Below the pieces are notes generated by a model. That model was given only the letters and a program-made list of their open reading frames with translations. It did not search any database and was not told where the DNA came from. Of a stretch of 64,000 bases of DNA, positions 54,553-62,306 are shown in pieces. The stretch covers positions 806,001-870,000 of the forward strand of contig NZ_CP114288.1 of assembly GCF_027111335.1 (NCBI RefSeq). The letters run 5' to 3'. Source of the stretch: Flavobacterium aquiphilum (GTDB taxonomy: Bacteria > Bacteroidota > Bacteroidia > Flavobacteriales > Flavobacteriaceae). Each line of letters begins with the position of its first letter. The first letter of the stretch is position 1. The position numbers were made by a program, and so were the translations under genes.

Positions 54553-55422
54553 TTAATCATACCCTTTTCCAGCCATTAACTCATCTAGAGAAATAACTGA
54601 ATCAAATTTAAACAAAAATTTCAAATAAACACCATTCCAATTATCATTTGTGATATTATTAACCACTTGATTTTTAACTATAATACGACTATCTCCTGAA
54701 ACCAAGCACATTTCTCCGTTATTTAAACGTACAAATTCGGAGGCAAAATAAAGCCCGTGTCCTCGCCCCTCACCACAAGTTACACCAAATTCAAGTGACC
54801 TAGAAACAGCATCTCTATTTGAAATATTTTTATAATCTTCATTCTTTTGCAATGAAGATTTAATTCCTATACCTGAATCAACTAATATAAATTCTAACGC
54901 ATTCATTATCTTGTATTTTTGACAATATAAATACGCACCTGATTTTGACTTAGAATGAAGTGTTGTGTTGCAAAACATTTCATTAATAATAAGTGACAGT
55001 TGCATAACATCTTCTTCCGACATTTTAAAATCCTTTCTAAAAACATTTAAAATTTCTCTTGAAAGATCCATAACGCCTAAACCTATGTTTGTTATTGGTA
55101 TTAAATTACCACTTACATCATGTCTTTGATTTCTATCGTTGTAATCAATTTTTAATTGTTTAAAGAAATCGATTCTACTTGCATAACTAATTGCTGAACA
55201 ATCTTTTTCATTTAAAAGAGTGATATTAACGGTTTTTCCATTACAGCGCATTTCATTAACAAAAGAAACTATCAATAAATACACTTCAGCTTTTATGAAC
55301 CCTTTGCATTCAAATTTAATTATTATATCCAAATCTTTCGATATGTCAACCTTTGAAAACTGCTTAATTAAAGTCAATAAATTAAGTTTATCTGATATAA
55401 ATAGTGATGTTTTTTGATTCAT
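54553..55422 (-). CDS. GHKL-fold ATPase with STAS-like N-terminal part
   Basis: The 289-residue protein has an N-terminal domain (residues 1-110) resembling a STAS-like fold, with the common YASRIDFFKQL motif. From about residue 135 a GHKL ATP-binding domain follows: N-box around Glu148 and Asn152 (LIINEMFCN), G1 box VDSGIGI at 181-187, and G2 box GEGRGHGLYF at 217-226. No receiver domain or phospho-acceptor His is seen. It resembles anti-sigma-type serine kinases or stand-alone ATPases. It probably works with the STAS-like protein encoded next. Confidence 0.82.
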   Translation of the reverse strand: MNQKTSLFISDKLNLLTLIKQFSKVDISKDLDIIIKFECKGFIKAEVYLLIVSFVNEMRCNGKTVNITLLNEKDCSAISYASRIDFFKQLKIDYNDRNQRHDVSGNLIPITNIGLGVMDLSREILNVFRKDFKMSEEDVMQLSLIINEMFCNTTLHSKSKSGAYLYCQKYKIMNALEFILVDSGIGIKSSLQKNEDYKNISNRDAVSRSLEFGVTCGEGRGHGLYFASEFVRLNNGEMCLVSGDSRIIVKNQVVNNITNDNWNGVYLKFLFKFDSVISLDELMAGKGYD

Positions 55423-55440
55423 TTTTATTTTTTATAAGAG

Positions 55441-55472
55441 CAAAAATAGTGATTGTAAAAAACAAATTGCAA
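55441..55472 (-). promoter_or_regulatory. Candidate promoter of the ATPase/STAS operon
   Basis: On the minus strand TATTTTTG (55441-55448) matches TAnnTTTG, and a TTG lies 21 bp upstream (55470-55472). The unit therefore may have its own promoter. Confidence 0.45.
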
Positions 55473-55545
55473 TTATACGCCTTAAAACAACTGAATAAAT
55501 AAGGCAAAGAAATTACAACAGTTACTATTCTAAACTAATCTTTCT

Positions 55546-56106
55546 TTACATCATCAATAATCTTTGCATTGTATCTGCTGGAAATTTATCTGCGAGCTTT
55601 ATTTTATTCATTAATTTTTGATACCGTTTTGTAGGCTTTCCGTTGTAGTGAGTTTTGAAATGCTTTTTATACTGTTCTTCATAAACTTCATCACTTAAAA
55701 ATGCTCTGTCAAATATCGAATGTAATTCACGTGTTTTTTTAGATTCTATTTGTTTTTCGTAATACAGATAACTAAAAGCCTCACGGTGTAGAAAGTATTT
55801 AGAACAATGATATAATTTTCTGCATTGCTTTCCAGTATTCGGACAAACAAAATAAAAAATCTCTCCTTTGCCTAAATTCGAGGGAACAGAAACAAGGTGT
55901 ACATTATAATTTATACTTTCTCCATCTTGTGTATAAGCAAGCATTATAAATTTTCTGTACTCACTAATATTCGATTTTATACTTATTCTCGAAGTAACTT
56001 CGCCCGATATACTCCACGTTATTACTCCCGATTTTATACCATTATCCAAATAACCCCACTCTTTAAGCTTAGTTATGCTTACTGTTTTACAACTTTCTAC
56101 ACTCAT
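55546..56106 (-). CDS. Unknown element protein with Cys-rich motif
   Basis: I do not recognise this 186-residue protein. It has a cysteine-rich stretch, CPNTGKQCRKLYHCSKYF, at about residues 89-106, suggesting a zinc-binding loop, and a basic C-terminal half with KKHFKTHYNGKPTKRYQKLM. The Cys-x6-Cys-x5-Cys spacing is not a standard zinc finger. It lies between the iteron-like region and the ATPase/STAS unit, so it could be a replication accessory factor or cargo. Confidence 0.65.
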   Translation of the reverse strand: MSVESCKTVSITKLKEWGYLDNGIKSGVITWSISGEVTSRISIKSNISEYRKFIMLAYTQDGESINYNVHLVSVPSNLGKGEIFYFVCPNTGKQCRKLYHCSKYFLHREAFSYLYYEKQIESKKTRELHSIFDRAFLSDEVYEEQYKKHFKTHYNGKPTKRYQKLMNKIKLADKFPADTMQRLLMM

Positions 56107-56168
56107 TTTGATTTGATTTATAACCTAAATTATTAGGAAACATTTATACTACTTTATACTATTTTAGT

Positions 56169-56397
56169 ATCCTGTGCTTCTACTTTTATCTACTTTAGAC
56201 AAAATTTTTTCGTCCAGCATTTGAAACAAAATGAATATCAAGTATGATACTTTCTTTTTACCGTCAATGGTTTCGACTTGCATTTTTATGCTCTTTGTTA
56301 TCGCTTGTAATTATGTGATAATCTTTAATTATGTTTCCTTTTCTTTTATACGTTCCCATCAGGCTTTTATTTCTTACTTTCATTTTTATAGTTTTAT
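56169..56397 (-). pseudogene. Possible small ORF split by a frameshift
   Basis: Two short frames overlap: MKVRNKSLMGTYKRKGNIIK (start of a 39-residue frame) and a 39-residue frame starting MQVETIDGKKKVSYLIF. They join at an A5 run near 56285; a one-base slip would fuse them to about 70 residues. Both have a basic, coding-like appearance. The case is weak and no homolog is recognised. Confidence 0.25.
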
Positions 56398-56640
56398 GTG
56401 TGTTAAACACAGATAGAACACAGATAGAAACATTGATAACTATTTGATTTACAACACAAACACAGATAGCACAGATAAAAAGCAAGTAACACTATACAAG
56501 AAAATGAACACTATTTTTAATACTCTCTTTTTTATTCACCCGTGTACTTTAGTTTTATGTGTGTTATGTGTGTTATCGTAGTATTTACGGGGGTTACAAG
56601 TGTGTTTTTATGTGTGTTGCATCTGTGTTATGTGTGTTAT
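56396..56640. repeat. Iteron-like repeats beside the replication gene
   Basis: Nine-base units AT(G/C)TGTGTT occur six times on the plus strand (56396, 56557, 56566, 56610, 56621, 56630). The inverted form AACACAGAT or its near-copy occurs four more times (56406, 56417, 56459, about 56469). The region is AT-rich and abuts the 3' end of the SF3-helicase gene. This is the layout of an iteron-type replication origin. No gene that I trust lies in 56107-56636. Confidence 0.65.
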
Positions 56641-58997
56641 TTTTGAATTTTAAACCATTTTCGTCTATTAGTGTATTTAAAATAAAAACCTTTATTTTCG
56701 ATATTGAATTTTCCCGCCCACGCATCAACAAGTTTTTTAATATTTTTTGGTGTAAACATTTTTTCAAATCGCAATGGGTTTGAAATATCGTTATACTCTT
56801 TCAAAAAGTCCGTTACATTAAAACTATCATTCATTTTTAAAATAGATATGATTCTTTCAAATTCAGTATAAACCACATCATTACTGAAATATGCTTTATA
56901 ATTATCGTCTGTTTTATTGTATTCGGTTTTTATGATTCCCTTTTGTAAAAACAGTTTCACACATCGAAACACAAAAGAGTAAAATCGATTCCATTCATCG
57001 GCGTTCCAATCTTGAAAAAAAGCATACTGAAATTCATCTTTTGGCGTGTGTGTTGTATTATAGTAGTTAGTAAATTTGTATTCAATAAACCGCCCATTTG
57101 TCGAAGCGTTTTTCTCATCATAAGGAACGACCCAATTTGAAGTAATAACAAACTTTGGAGCATCTTTAAATTTAATCGCTTCGGCTTTCAATCCTTTTCT
57201 TTGACAAGATATGTCGCCCAAAATATTGGTGTACAAATCATCATACTTAAACCCTGCGGGTACGTCGTCAATGATATAAACATTATGTTTTTTTTCGAGG
57301 TCTGCAAACACGTGAGTATAACCGCTGTCAAATTCCTTGCCTCCCTTAACAATTGATTCCTGTACTTCCTGTACGGCTTTAGATATTAAAGTTTTCCCAC
57401 GTCGTCCGTTTCGGGTTTCGTCGTCTGCATCCATATCAGTAAGAACAATGCACGGGTTTTTTGTTGCATCTTTATAATTGTGACATAAATAACCAAACAT
57501 AGTTTTAAAACTCTCAACAATGTTTTTAGCATCTTGTGTATTGACTTCTTTTAACCCTATGGATACCCTAATTAAAAACTTTTCAAACATTCCAATCTCA
57601 TCGGTATATTTAAACTCTCGGCTTTGTATCTCATGCGGTGTAAAAAAACCTTTTACATCGGTGTATTCTTTAGATTTTATTTGTCCGTCGTCATTCATGT
57701 CGAAATAATAGAACCCATTTTTAAAAGGTAGCCCGAAAGTGTTTTTAGTATCGGAATAGTATTTTAATTCTATGGACGGAATTAATAAAAAACCTTGCTT
57801 AATTACACTAAAATTTTCCCGTGCTATGGTGTCCGCTACTGCATTAAACGAATTACCAAACTCGTTAATATTGTCTTTTAAAAATGCGACCATATCAGTG
57901 TTATGATTGAAATAATTAACCACATTATTAGTATCTCTCAATAAAAATATTTTGTCGTCGGGTGTCGAAATTCTCAAAAATTTTTCTTGAATAAAAAACT
58001 CGGCGTACATAGTCGGCGAAGTAAAAACTTTGTCGCTTTGGTCTATGGTGTAAAAGTTTACTATTTCATTTTCGATAGGTGGTTTGATACACTCCTTAAT
58101 TGAAAATTCAACCCAATCAAAAACAAAAAAATTGCAATCGGTATCGGCAAGAACAAAAACGCCGTCGTGTAATCGTACGTAATTGATTAAATTATTTTCG
58201 GTTACAAATCTTTCGATATACTCCTTTTCGTACTTAGAAAAGTCTAAAAACGCACCTCCTTTGGTTTCAAACCTCTCGACGGTACAAACTTTGTCTGCAT
58301 CGTCGCCGTAAACCTTTGAAAGTTCTTTTAAAATTTTGTTTCGGTCTGCTCTCTCGTTGGTTACATTTGAATTAAGTAAATAAGAAAACGTTTTTTTGTC
58401 GAGAATATCATAAACGGTATGTCGATATTCTTTGACTAATTCAATATCAATAAACGTCGGGAACGCTCTTTTTATGTCGTATTCTTTTACTTCAAAGGGT
58501 AATTCCCCACGCAATACGGACGGTATATTTGTTAAGGGGTTGTATTCCCTATGTCCTACGGTTTGAACTCCGAACGCCTCATCTAAATCGCTTGTATATT
58601 CCCCGCTAAACTTCAAAACCATAAACAAAACATATCGCTCGTATGCTTTTATACTAAACGGGTTGAATGTTTCGCCTTTTGCTTTTGCCTCATCAACCTT
58701 TTTATAATATTCGTTTAGCTTGTTGAGGTTGTTTTTAAAGTATTTTGTGTCGAGTTTTGAACCCGTTTTAATGTAACAAGAAACAAACTTTACATAATCA
58801 TTATTTTGTAAAGGGTCGCTATTTAAAAATGAAACAACCGACAAAAATACTTTATCCCGTTGTGTGTGATATTTTTCTTTTTGCCTCGCATCATAAAAAG
58901 TAAATGTTTCTTTACGGCTTTTGCTTTCGGTTTGCACCCTCTTTGTAAATTCGGTTTTCCAGTCGCTCATTACGTCGGCTCTATTTACTTTGTCCAT
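56637..58997 (-). CDS. Replication protein with SF3-type helicase domain
   Basis: The 786-residue protein has a C-terminal helicase of the viral D5/DUF5906 type: Walker A GRRGKT at 531-536, Walker B VYIIDD at 573-578, sensor FVITSN at 616-621 and an Arg in GRF at 635-637. The N-terminal 330 residues contain YDIKRAFP at about 173-180 and LHDGVFVL at 276-283, a spacing that recalls polymerase motifs A and C, so a primase-polymerase is possible. It overlaps the upstream winged-helix gene by 13 bp. It probably initiates and unwinds at the adjacent iterons. Confidence 0.82.
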   Translation of the reverse strand: MDKVNRADVMSDWKTEFTKRVQTESKSRKETFTFYDARQKEKYHTQRDKVFLSVVSFLNSDPLQNNDYVKFVSCYIKTGSKLDTKYFKNNLNKLNEYYKKVDEAKAKGETFNPFSIKAYERYVLFMVLKFSGEYTSDLDEAFGVQTVGHREYNPLTNIPSVLRGELPFEVKEYDIKRAFPTFIDIELVKEYRHTVYDILDKKTFSYLLNSNVTNERADRNKILKELSKVYGDDADKVCTVERFETKGGAFLDFSKYEKEYIERFVTENNLINYVRLHDGVFVLADTDCNFFVFDWVEFSIKECIKPPIENEIVNFYTIDQSDKVFTSPTMYAEFFIQEKFLRISTPDDKIFLLRDTNNVVNYFNHNTDMVAFLKDNINEFGNSFNAVADTIARENFSVIKQGFLLIPSIELKYYSDTKNTFGLPFKNGFYYFDMNDDGQIKSKEYTDVKGFFTPHEIQSREFKYTDEIGMFEKFLIRVSIGLKEVNTQDAKNIVESFKTMFGYLCHNYKDATKNPCIVLTDMDADDETRNGRRGKTLISKAVQEVQESIVKGGKEFDSGYTHVFADLEKKHNVYIIDDVPAGFKYDDLYTNILGDISCQRKGLKAEAIKFKDAPKFVITSNWVVPYDEKNASTNGRFIEYKFTNYYNTTHTPKDEFQYAFFQDWNADEWNRFYSFVFRCVKLFLQKGIIKTEYNKTDDNYKAYFSNDVVYTEFERIISILKMNDSFNVTDFLKEYNDISNPLRFEKMFTPKNIKKLVDAWAGKFNIENKGFYFKYTNRRKWFKIQK

Positions 58998-59308
58998 TTG
59001 TCTAATTTTTTAAGGTTAGACTTTGGGAATAAATCGGGGTTTGTGGTTAAGTACCACGCACGAAAACCAGTTAATTTGCAAAGTTTTCTTTCGACTTCAA
59101 AAAGTAGTCCTGCATCTTCCAAATCACGTTTAAAACGGCAAATGTTTTTTTGTGGTATTCCTGTTGCTTTTGAAACCATCGAAGCGGTGGCGGTGTGATT
59201 TTGTAAGTAGCGAAATATGGTTTTTAATTGTGAGGGCGATAATGTATATTTACTTTTCTTATTTACAAAAACATTATCAGGACGATGGTTAGTTTTATTA
59301 CTTTCCAT
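58985..59308 (-). CDS. Winged-helix protein
   Basis: Residues 25-75 form a winged helix: LSPSQLKTIFRYLQNHTATASMVSKATGIPQKNICRFKRDLEDAGLL, a DNA-binding fold often used to control replication or transcription. The 107-residue length leaves a short basic tail. It is 4 bp downstream of the HTH gene and overlaps the replication gene, forming one operon. A loading or regulatory role is inferred. Confidence 0.75.
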   Translation of the reverse strand: MESNKTNHRPDNVFVNKKSKYTLSPSQLKTIFRYLQNHTATASMVSKATGIPQKNICRFKRDLEDAGLLFEVERKLCKLTGFRAWYLTTNPDLFPKSNLKKLDKWTK

Positions 59309-59312
59309 CGTC

Positions 59313-59594
59313 TTATTGATTTAAAGGGATTAAACACGCCTCAATGTCGCTTCTTAAAAAATAAACTCTCGAACCAATTCCCAACGGTTTGAGTTTTCCC
59401 GACTTGCACCAATTGTGAACGGTCGACAAATCCACATCAAACATTTTTGCCACTTGTTGACGGGTTAAATACTCGGCGGGTTGTACGGGTTTGAAATGTT
59501 TTAAAAATTCCTGTAATTGAACTTTCACCCCGTTTGAAATTTCGTTTTGTAGTTGCTCTGGGGTGTACTGAATAAATTGAATGTTTGCACTCAT
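59313..59594 (-). CDS. Excisionase-like HTH protein
   Basis: The 93-residue protein has a C-terminal MerR-type HTH_17 domain: YLTRQQVAKMFDVDLSTVHNWCKSGKLKPLGIGSRVYF at about residues 42-79. Such small proteins act as excisionases or transcription regulators (AlpA-like) of integrated elements. The operator candidate at 59630-59655 lies just upstream. It heads the replication operon, typical of satellite control genes. Confidence 0.85.
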   Translation of the reverse strand: MSANIQFIQYTPEQLQNEISNGVKVQLQEFLKHFKPVQPAEYLTRQQVAKMFDVDLSTVHNWCKSGKLKPLGIGSRVYFLRSDIEACLIPLNQ

Positions 59595-59629
59595 AAATAA
59601 AATATTATTGATTATGATGCAAAGGATTA

Positions 59630-59655
59630 TTAGGGAATAATTAGGGAATCCCTAA
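59630..59655. promoter_or_regulatory. Candidate operator upstream of the HTH/replication operon
   Basis: TTAGGGAATCCCTAA at 59641-59655 is a perfect 7-1-7 palindrome, and a further TTAGGGAAT lies directly before it at 59630-59638. Three half-sites of this form upstream of a regulatory gene suggest binding by its product. Confidence 0.6.
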
Positions 59656-59681
59656 AAAGATTGAAAAAAAAACTTTTTGGA

Positions 59682-60506
59682 TTAAGAGGTTTTAAGTTTG
59701 ATGTTTTTTTCAATAAGTTGCTGTCGTACCTTTTCAACTGTTTTTTTTGTTTTGTATGGGTGGTTTTTGTCTTCTACATCATTGCTTATCAACCTGTTTA
59801 AACTTGTTTGTAATGTTTGAGGTTTAACGCCTGTTATTGCACTTAAAAACGTAGCCATTAAATTCGTGCTTCCAACAAACTCGGCTTTAGTTCTCAAAAA
59901 GTCTATTATTTCTAACTCATTCAAATAGATTATTTTTTCAACTGCTGAGGTTTTGGACAAGTCGAGTAGTTCGAGTTCGTTAGTGTTCTCTTTTGTTTTT
60001 ATTTTTTCATATTCCGATTCAATTTTATAGCTCATTGTACATAAAACATCTTCAAAATACTCCCGTAATTCCGTTATCTCATTGGTTTCATTATCGCGTT
60101 TATATCTTATAGTATGGTAATCTCTGTCCAGTTTATTGTTGGTGAGAAAGTGAAAATAGCCAAATTCAAAAATAACACTACTATTATTCTTAATGTAATC
60201 GTAAAATTGTTTATGAGTATATTTTTCATTTGGTACATACTCAATTTCCCCAGTTTTAGAAAATCGTTCATTTAAATCATGACTAATTGTATTAAAAAGT
60301 TTTACGTTAACATCGTTCCTAAAAAACTCTATATTGTTGTCATTTAAAATTCTTGCAATTTTATCGTAAAAATCATAACCTATATCGTTAAAGAGGGTAA
60401 CTGATAATTCAAGATTATTGCCTTTTGTTAATTCGAAAAATTTTGACTCAAAACTAAAAATGTTTTTGTAATCATATTCCATATTAAAATGTTTAATTAT
60501 TTTCAT
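59682..60506 (-). CDS. Unknown element protein next to the integrase
   Basis: This 274-residue protein has no known motif that I recognise. Its C-terminal 85 residues (IYLNELEIIDFLRTKAEF, then LMATFLSAITGVKPQTLQTS) are typical of proteins encoded near integrases in Bacteroidota mobile elements. It overlaps the integrase by 4 bp (ATGA), so the two are coupled. Its role is open. Confidence 0.75.
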   Translation of the reverse strand: MKIIKHFNMEYDYKNIFSFESKFFELTKGNNLELSVTLFNDIGYDFYDKIARILNDNNIEFFRNDVNVKLFNTISHDLNERFSKTGEIEYVPNEKYTHKQFYDYIKNNSSVIFEFGYFHFLTNNKLDRDYHTIRYKRDNETNEITELREYFEDVLCTMSYKIESEYEKIKTKENTNELELLDLSKTSAVEKIIYLNELEIIDFLRTKAEFVGSTNLMATFLSAITGVKPQTLQTSLNRLISNDVEDKNHPYKTKKTVEKVRQQLIEKNIKLKTS

Positions 60507-61891
60507 TTCGCTATAGTATTAAGTATAATTTTCATTTCGGGTGTTTTGTCTTTGTGTAGGTCGCTGTAAAACTTCATAAACAAATCGGCATTATTGTCTT
60601 TGTCTTCCCGTTGGTTTATGTAGGTCAAAAACAAACTTTCTTTACTGTGTCCAGTTATTCCAATTAATACGGCGGTGGGTATCTTTTTGTAATAGTTTGT
60701 TGCAAACGAACGTCTAAAACAATGTGTTGTTATTAATTCGTGCTTTGGATACATCCCCAACTCTTTACGATTGGTTTCGGTGTTTAGTTTTGTACCCTTA
60801 ACGACCTCGTTAATCCCCGCCAATTTACAAACGACTTTTACATAATCGTTTAGTTTTTGGTGTGGCACTTCTTTTGGTAAATGGTTTTCGATTATGTCAA
60901 TAACGTGCGGGGCAATTATCCCGATTGTGACGCTTTTATTTGTTTTCTGCTGGATTATATCAATGTAAATAGTTGTGCCTTTGTATCGAATATTATCGTT
61001 TGTGATTTTTAATAAATCCCCGCCACGTTGTCCAATTTCACAACCTATTAAAATCCAGTTTCGGGCATTGTTTAGTGCTTCTGGCGTTATCGAAATGCCT
61101 TTTGTAAGTTCGGGGTTAGATGCTTTAAATTCTTTTAGTTGCTCCACATTTGACAAATCCACATTTTTAATTTGTTCCAGTTCCGCAAACGACAAAGTTT
61201 GAATGTATCGGTCGGTGTCGCTTTCTCTAAAATGCTGTATTGTTTTTGAATAAGGGGTAACGGGTATTTCGTGTTTTTCTGCATCGATGCAAACCGTTTT
61301 TAAAATTTCTAATTGTTTACCCGCATAGTTTGTAGAATACTTTTTTGTATTAACGAGCCAGTTAGTGAATTTGTCAACAAATGGCTTGGTAACTTCAACA
61401 AATTGAATTTGTTTTTTGGTTTTGGCTTGGTACTCTAAAATTATGTTTTTGAAAAGAGTATAGTTTTTTATAGTACTTGCACTCAATCCAATTTTGAAAC
61501 CTCCATTCGTTTTTACTTTGCGAGTATTTGCGTTATCGATTATGTATTGAATATGACTAACCAATAAACCCGTGTCGTTTTTTACTACCCGTTTGAAACA
61601 TTCGTTAATTTTTGCATCTAACCAAAAAGTATCAATTACAACACTTTCGCCCATATCGGTATTGATGCTCTCAAAAAGGAATGATTCTAATTTTTTGAGG
61701 TTGTTTAATATTACTTTGTTTTCGGGGGTGTTTTGTTTTGGTAGGTCGGTGGTTTCGCTCCAGTCTTTCGGGTTTATAGAAAAACCTGTGTTTAATTCTA
61801 AATCTTGTTTTCCTCTGCCTAAAATAACACGTACTTTAATTGATACGTTTTTGTTTGCGTTACTTCGCAATCTAAATTTAATTGATGCCAT
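60503..61891 (-). CDS. Tyrosine recombinase (integrase)
   Basis: The 462-residue protein has an N-terminal Arm/SAM-like DNA-binding part and a C-terminal catalytic domain with the conserved Arg in GCEIGQRGGDLL, His-x-x-Arg in THCFRRSFAT, a GH motif (ITGHSKES) and the nucleophile Tyr in FLTYINQ. It inserts and excises the element at the 3' end of tRNA-Leu. It lies at the right end as expected. Confidence 0.95.
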   Translation of the reverse strand: MASIKFRLRSNANKNVSIKVRVILGRGKQDLELNTGFSINPKDWSETTDLPKQNTPENKVILNNLKKLESFLFESINTDMGESVVIDTFWLDAKINECFKRVVKNDTGLLVSHIQYIIDNANTRKVKTNGGFKIGLSASTIKNYTLFKNIILEYQAKTKKQIQFVEVTKPFVDKFTNWLVNTKKYSTNYAGKQLEILKTVCIDAEKHEIPVTPYSKTIQHFRESDTDRYIQTLSFAELEQIKNVDLSNVEQLKEFKASNPELTKGISITPEALNNARNWILIGCEIGQRGGDLLKITNDNIRYKGTTIYIDIIQQKTNKSVTIGIIAPHVIDIIENHLPKEVPHQKLNDYVKVVCKLAGINEVVKGTKLNTETNRKELGMYPKHELITTHCFRRSFATNYYKKIPTAVLIGITGHSKESLFLTYINQREDKDNNADLFMKFYSDLHKDKTPEMKIILNTIAK

Positions 61892-61917
61892 TTTTTAGTT
61901 TTGAACGTTGAACAAAT

Positions 61918-61948
61918 CAAAGATATTTAATTTGTAAGACGTTTCCAA
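61918..61948 (-). promoter_or_regulatory. Integrase promoter
   Basis: On the minus strand TTG (61946-61948) and TATCTTTG (61918-61925) are 20 bp apart. The right TTGCCCG pair starts 3 bp upstream, so integrase binding could repress its own gene. Confidence 0.7.
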
Positions 61949-61950
61949 AA

Positions 61951-61977
61951 GTTGCCCGACATTTGCCCGACATTTTC
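61951..61977 (+). repeat. Right pair of TTGCCCG repeats (candidate integrase arm sites)
   Basis: Two TTGCCCG units 11 bp apart, nearly identical to 53808-53834 and in the same orientation, lie 142 bp inside the right attachment repeat. Confidence 0.6.
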
Positions 61978-62118
61978 ACTATTGCATTACATTTTATTCA
62001 ATTTCATTCTATTATTATGCGGTTGTTAAAATCACTGTTAAGTATTGATTTTATTGAGATTATTTGTTGTTTCTGTAGTGTTTTTGCGAGGTATAGAAAA
62101 TGATAAATTGAGTGCTTT

Positions 62119-62150
62119 GGCGTGTAGGTTCGAGTCCTATTATCCGCACT
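62119..62150 (+). repeat. Right attachment repeat
   Basis: This is an exact 32-bp copy of 53723-53754. Only the tRNA 3' end is present here, so it is not a functional tRNA gene. Confidence 0.95.
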
Positions 62151-62179
62151 AAAAGCTTCTCATCTTGAGAAGCTTTTTT
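62151..62179 (+). terminator. Original tRNA-Leu terminator, displaced by the element
   Basis: AAAAGCTTCTC and GAGAAGCTTTT pair around 5 nt, followed by T-rich sequence, directly after the right attachment repeat. Confidence 0.8.
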
Positions 62180-62306
62180 GTTTTAATCCTCTTTCATTCC
62201 TAAATTCATTCGTAACTTAGTTCTACAGTTTCAAGCTGGCTTATAAGAATTCATGATTTTTTTGCTTTCAGATTTTTTTGTCTGAAATGAAATAATTGAG
62301 AACGAC

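Larger units (their letters stand above)
53723..62150. mobile_element. 8.4-kb satellite-like integrative element in tRNA-Leu
   Basis: The element lies between two identical 32-bp copies of the 3' end of tRNA-Leu and its first following bases. It encodes a tyrosine recombinase at the right end, an excisionase-like HTH protein, a winged-helix protein, a large SF3-helicase replication protein with adjacent iteron-like repeats, and a left-end cargo unit (GHKL ATPase plus STAS-like protein). All protein genes lie on the minus strand. No relaxase, coupling protein or structural phage gene is seen. That gene set and order resemble PICI-type phage satellites or minimal integrative elements. Confidence 0.9.

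Noticed and set aside
56396..56640. Possible CRISPR array
   Set aside because: Repeats are only 9 bp, occur in both orientations and have irregular spacing without unique spacers of constant length.
56231..56783. Short plus-strand frames in the iteron-like region
   Set aside because: Their Cys/Tyr/Val-rich make-up comes from TGTGT repeats and one runs into the antisense of the helicase gene.
53723..62150. Interpretation of the element as a complete prophage or conjugative element
   Set aside because: No capsid, portal, terminase, relaxase or coupling gene can be seen in the 8.4 kb.
62119..62150. Second tRNA-Leu gene
   Set aside because: Only the last 32 bp are present, without the 5' half or anticodon; it is the attachment repeat.
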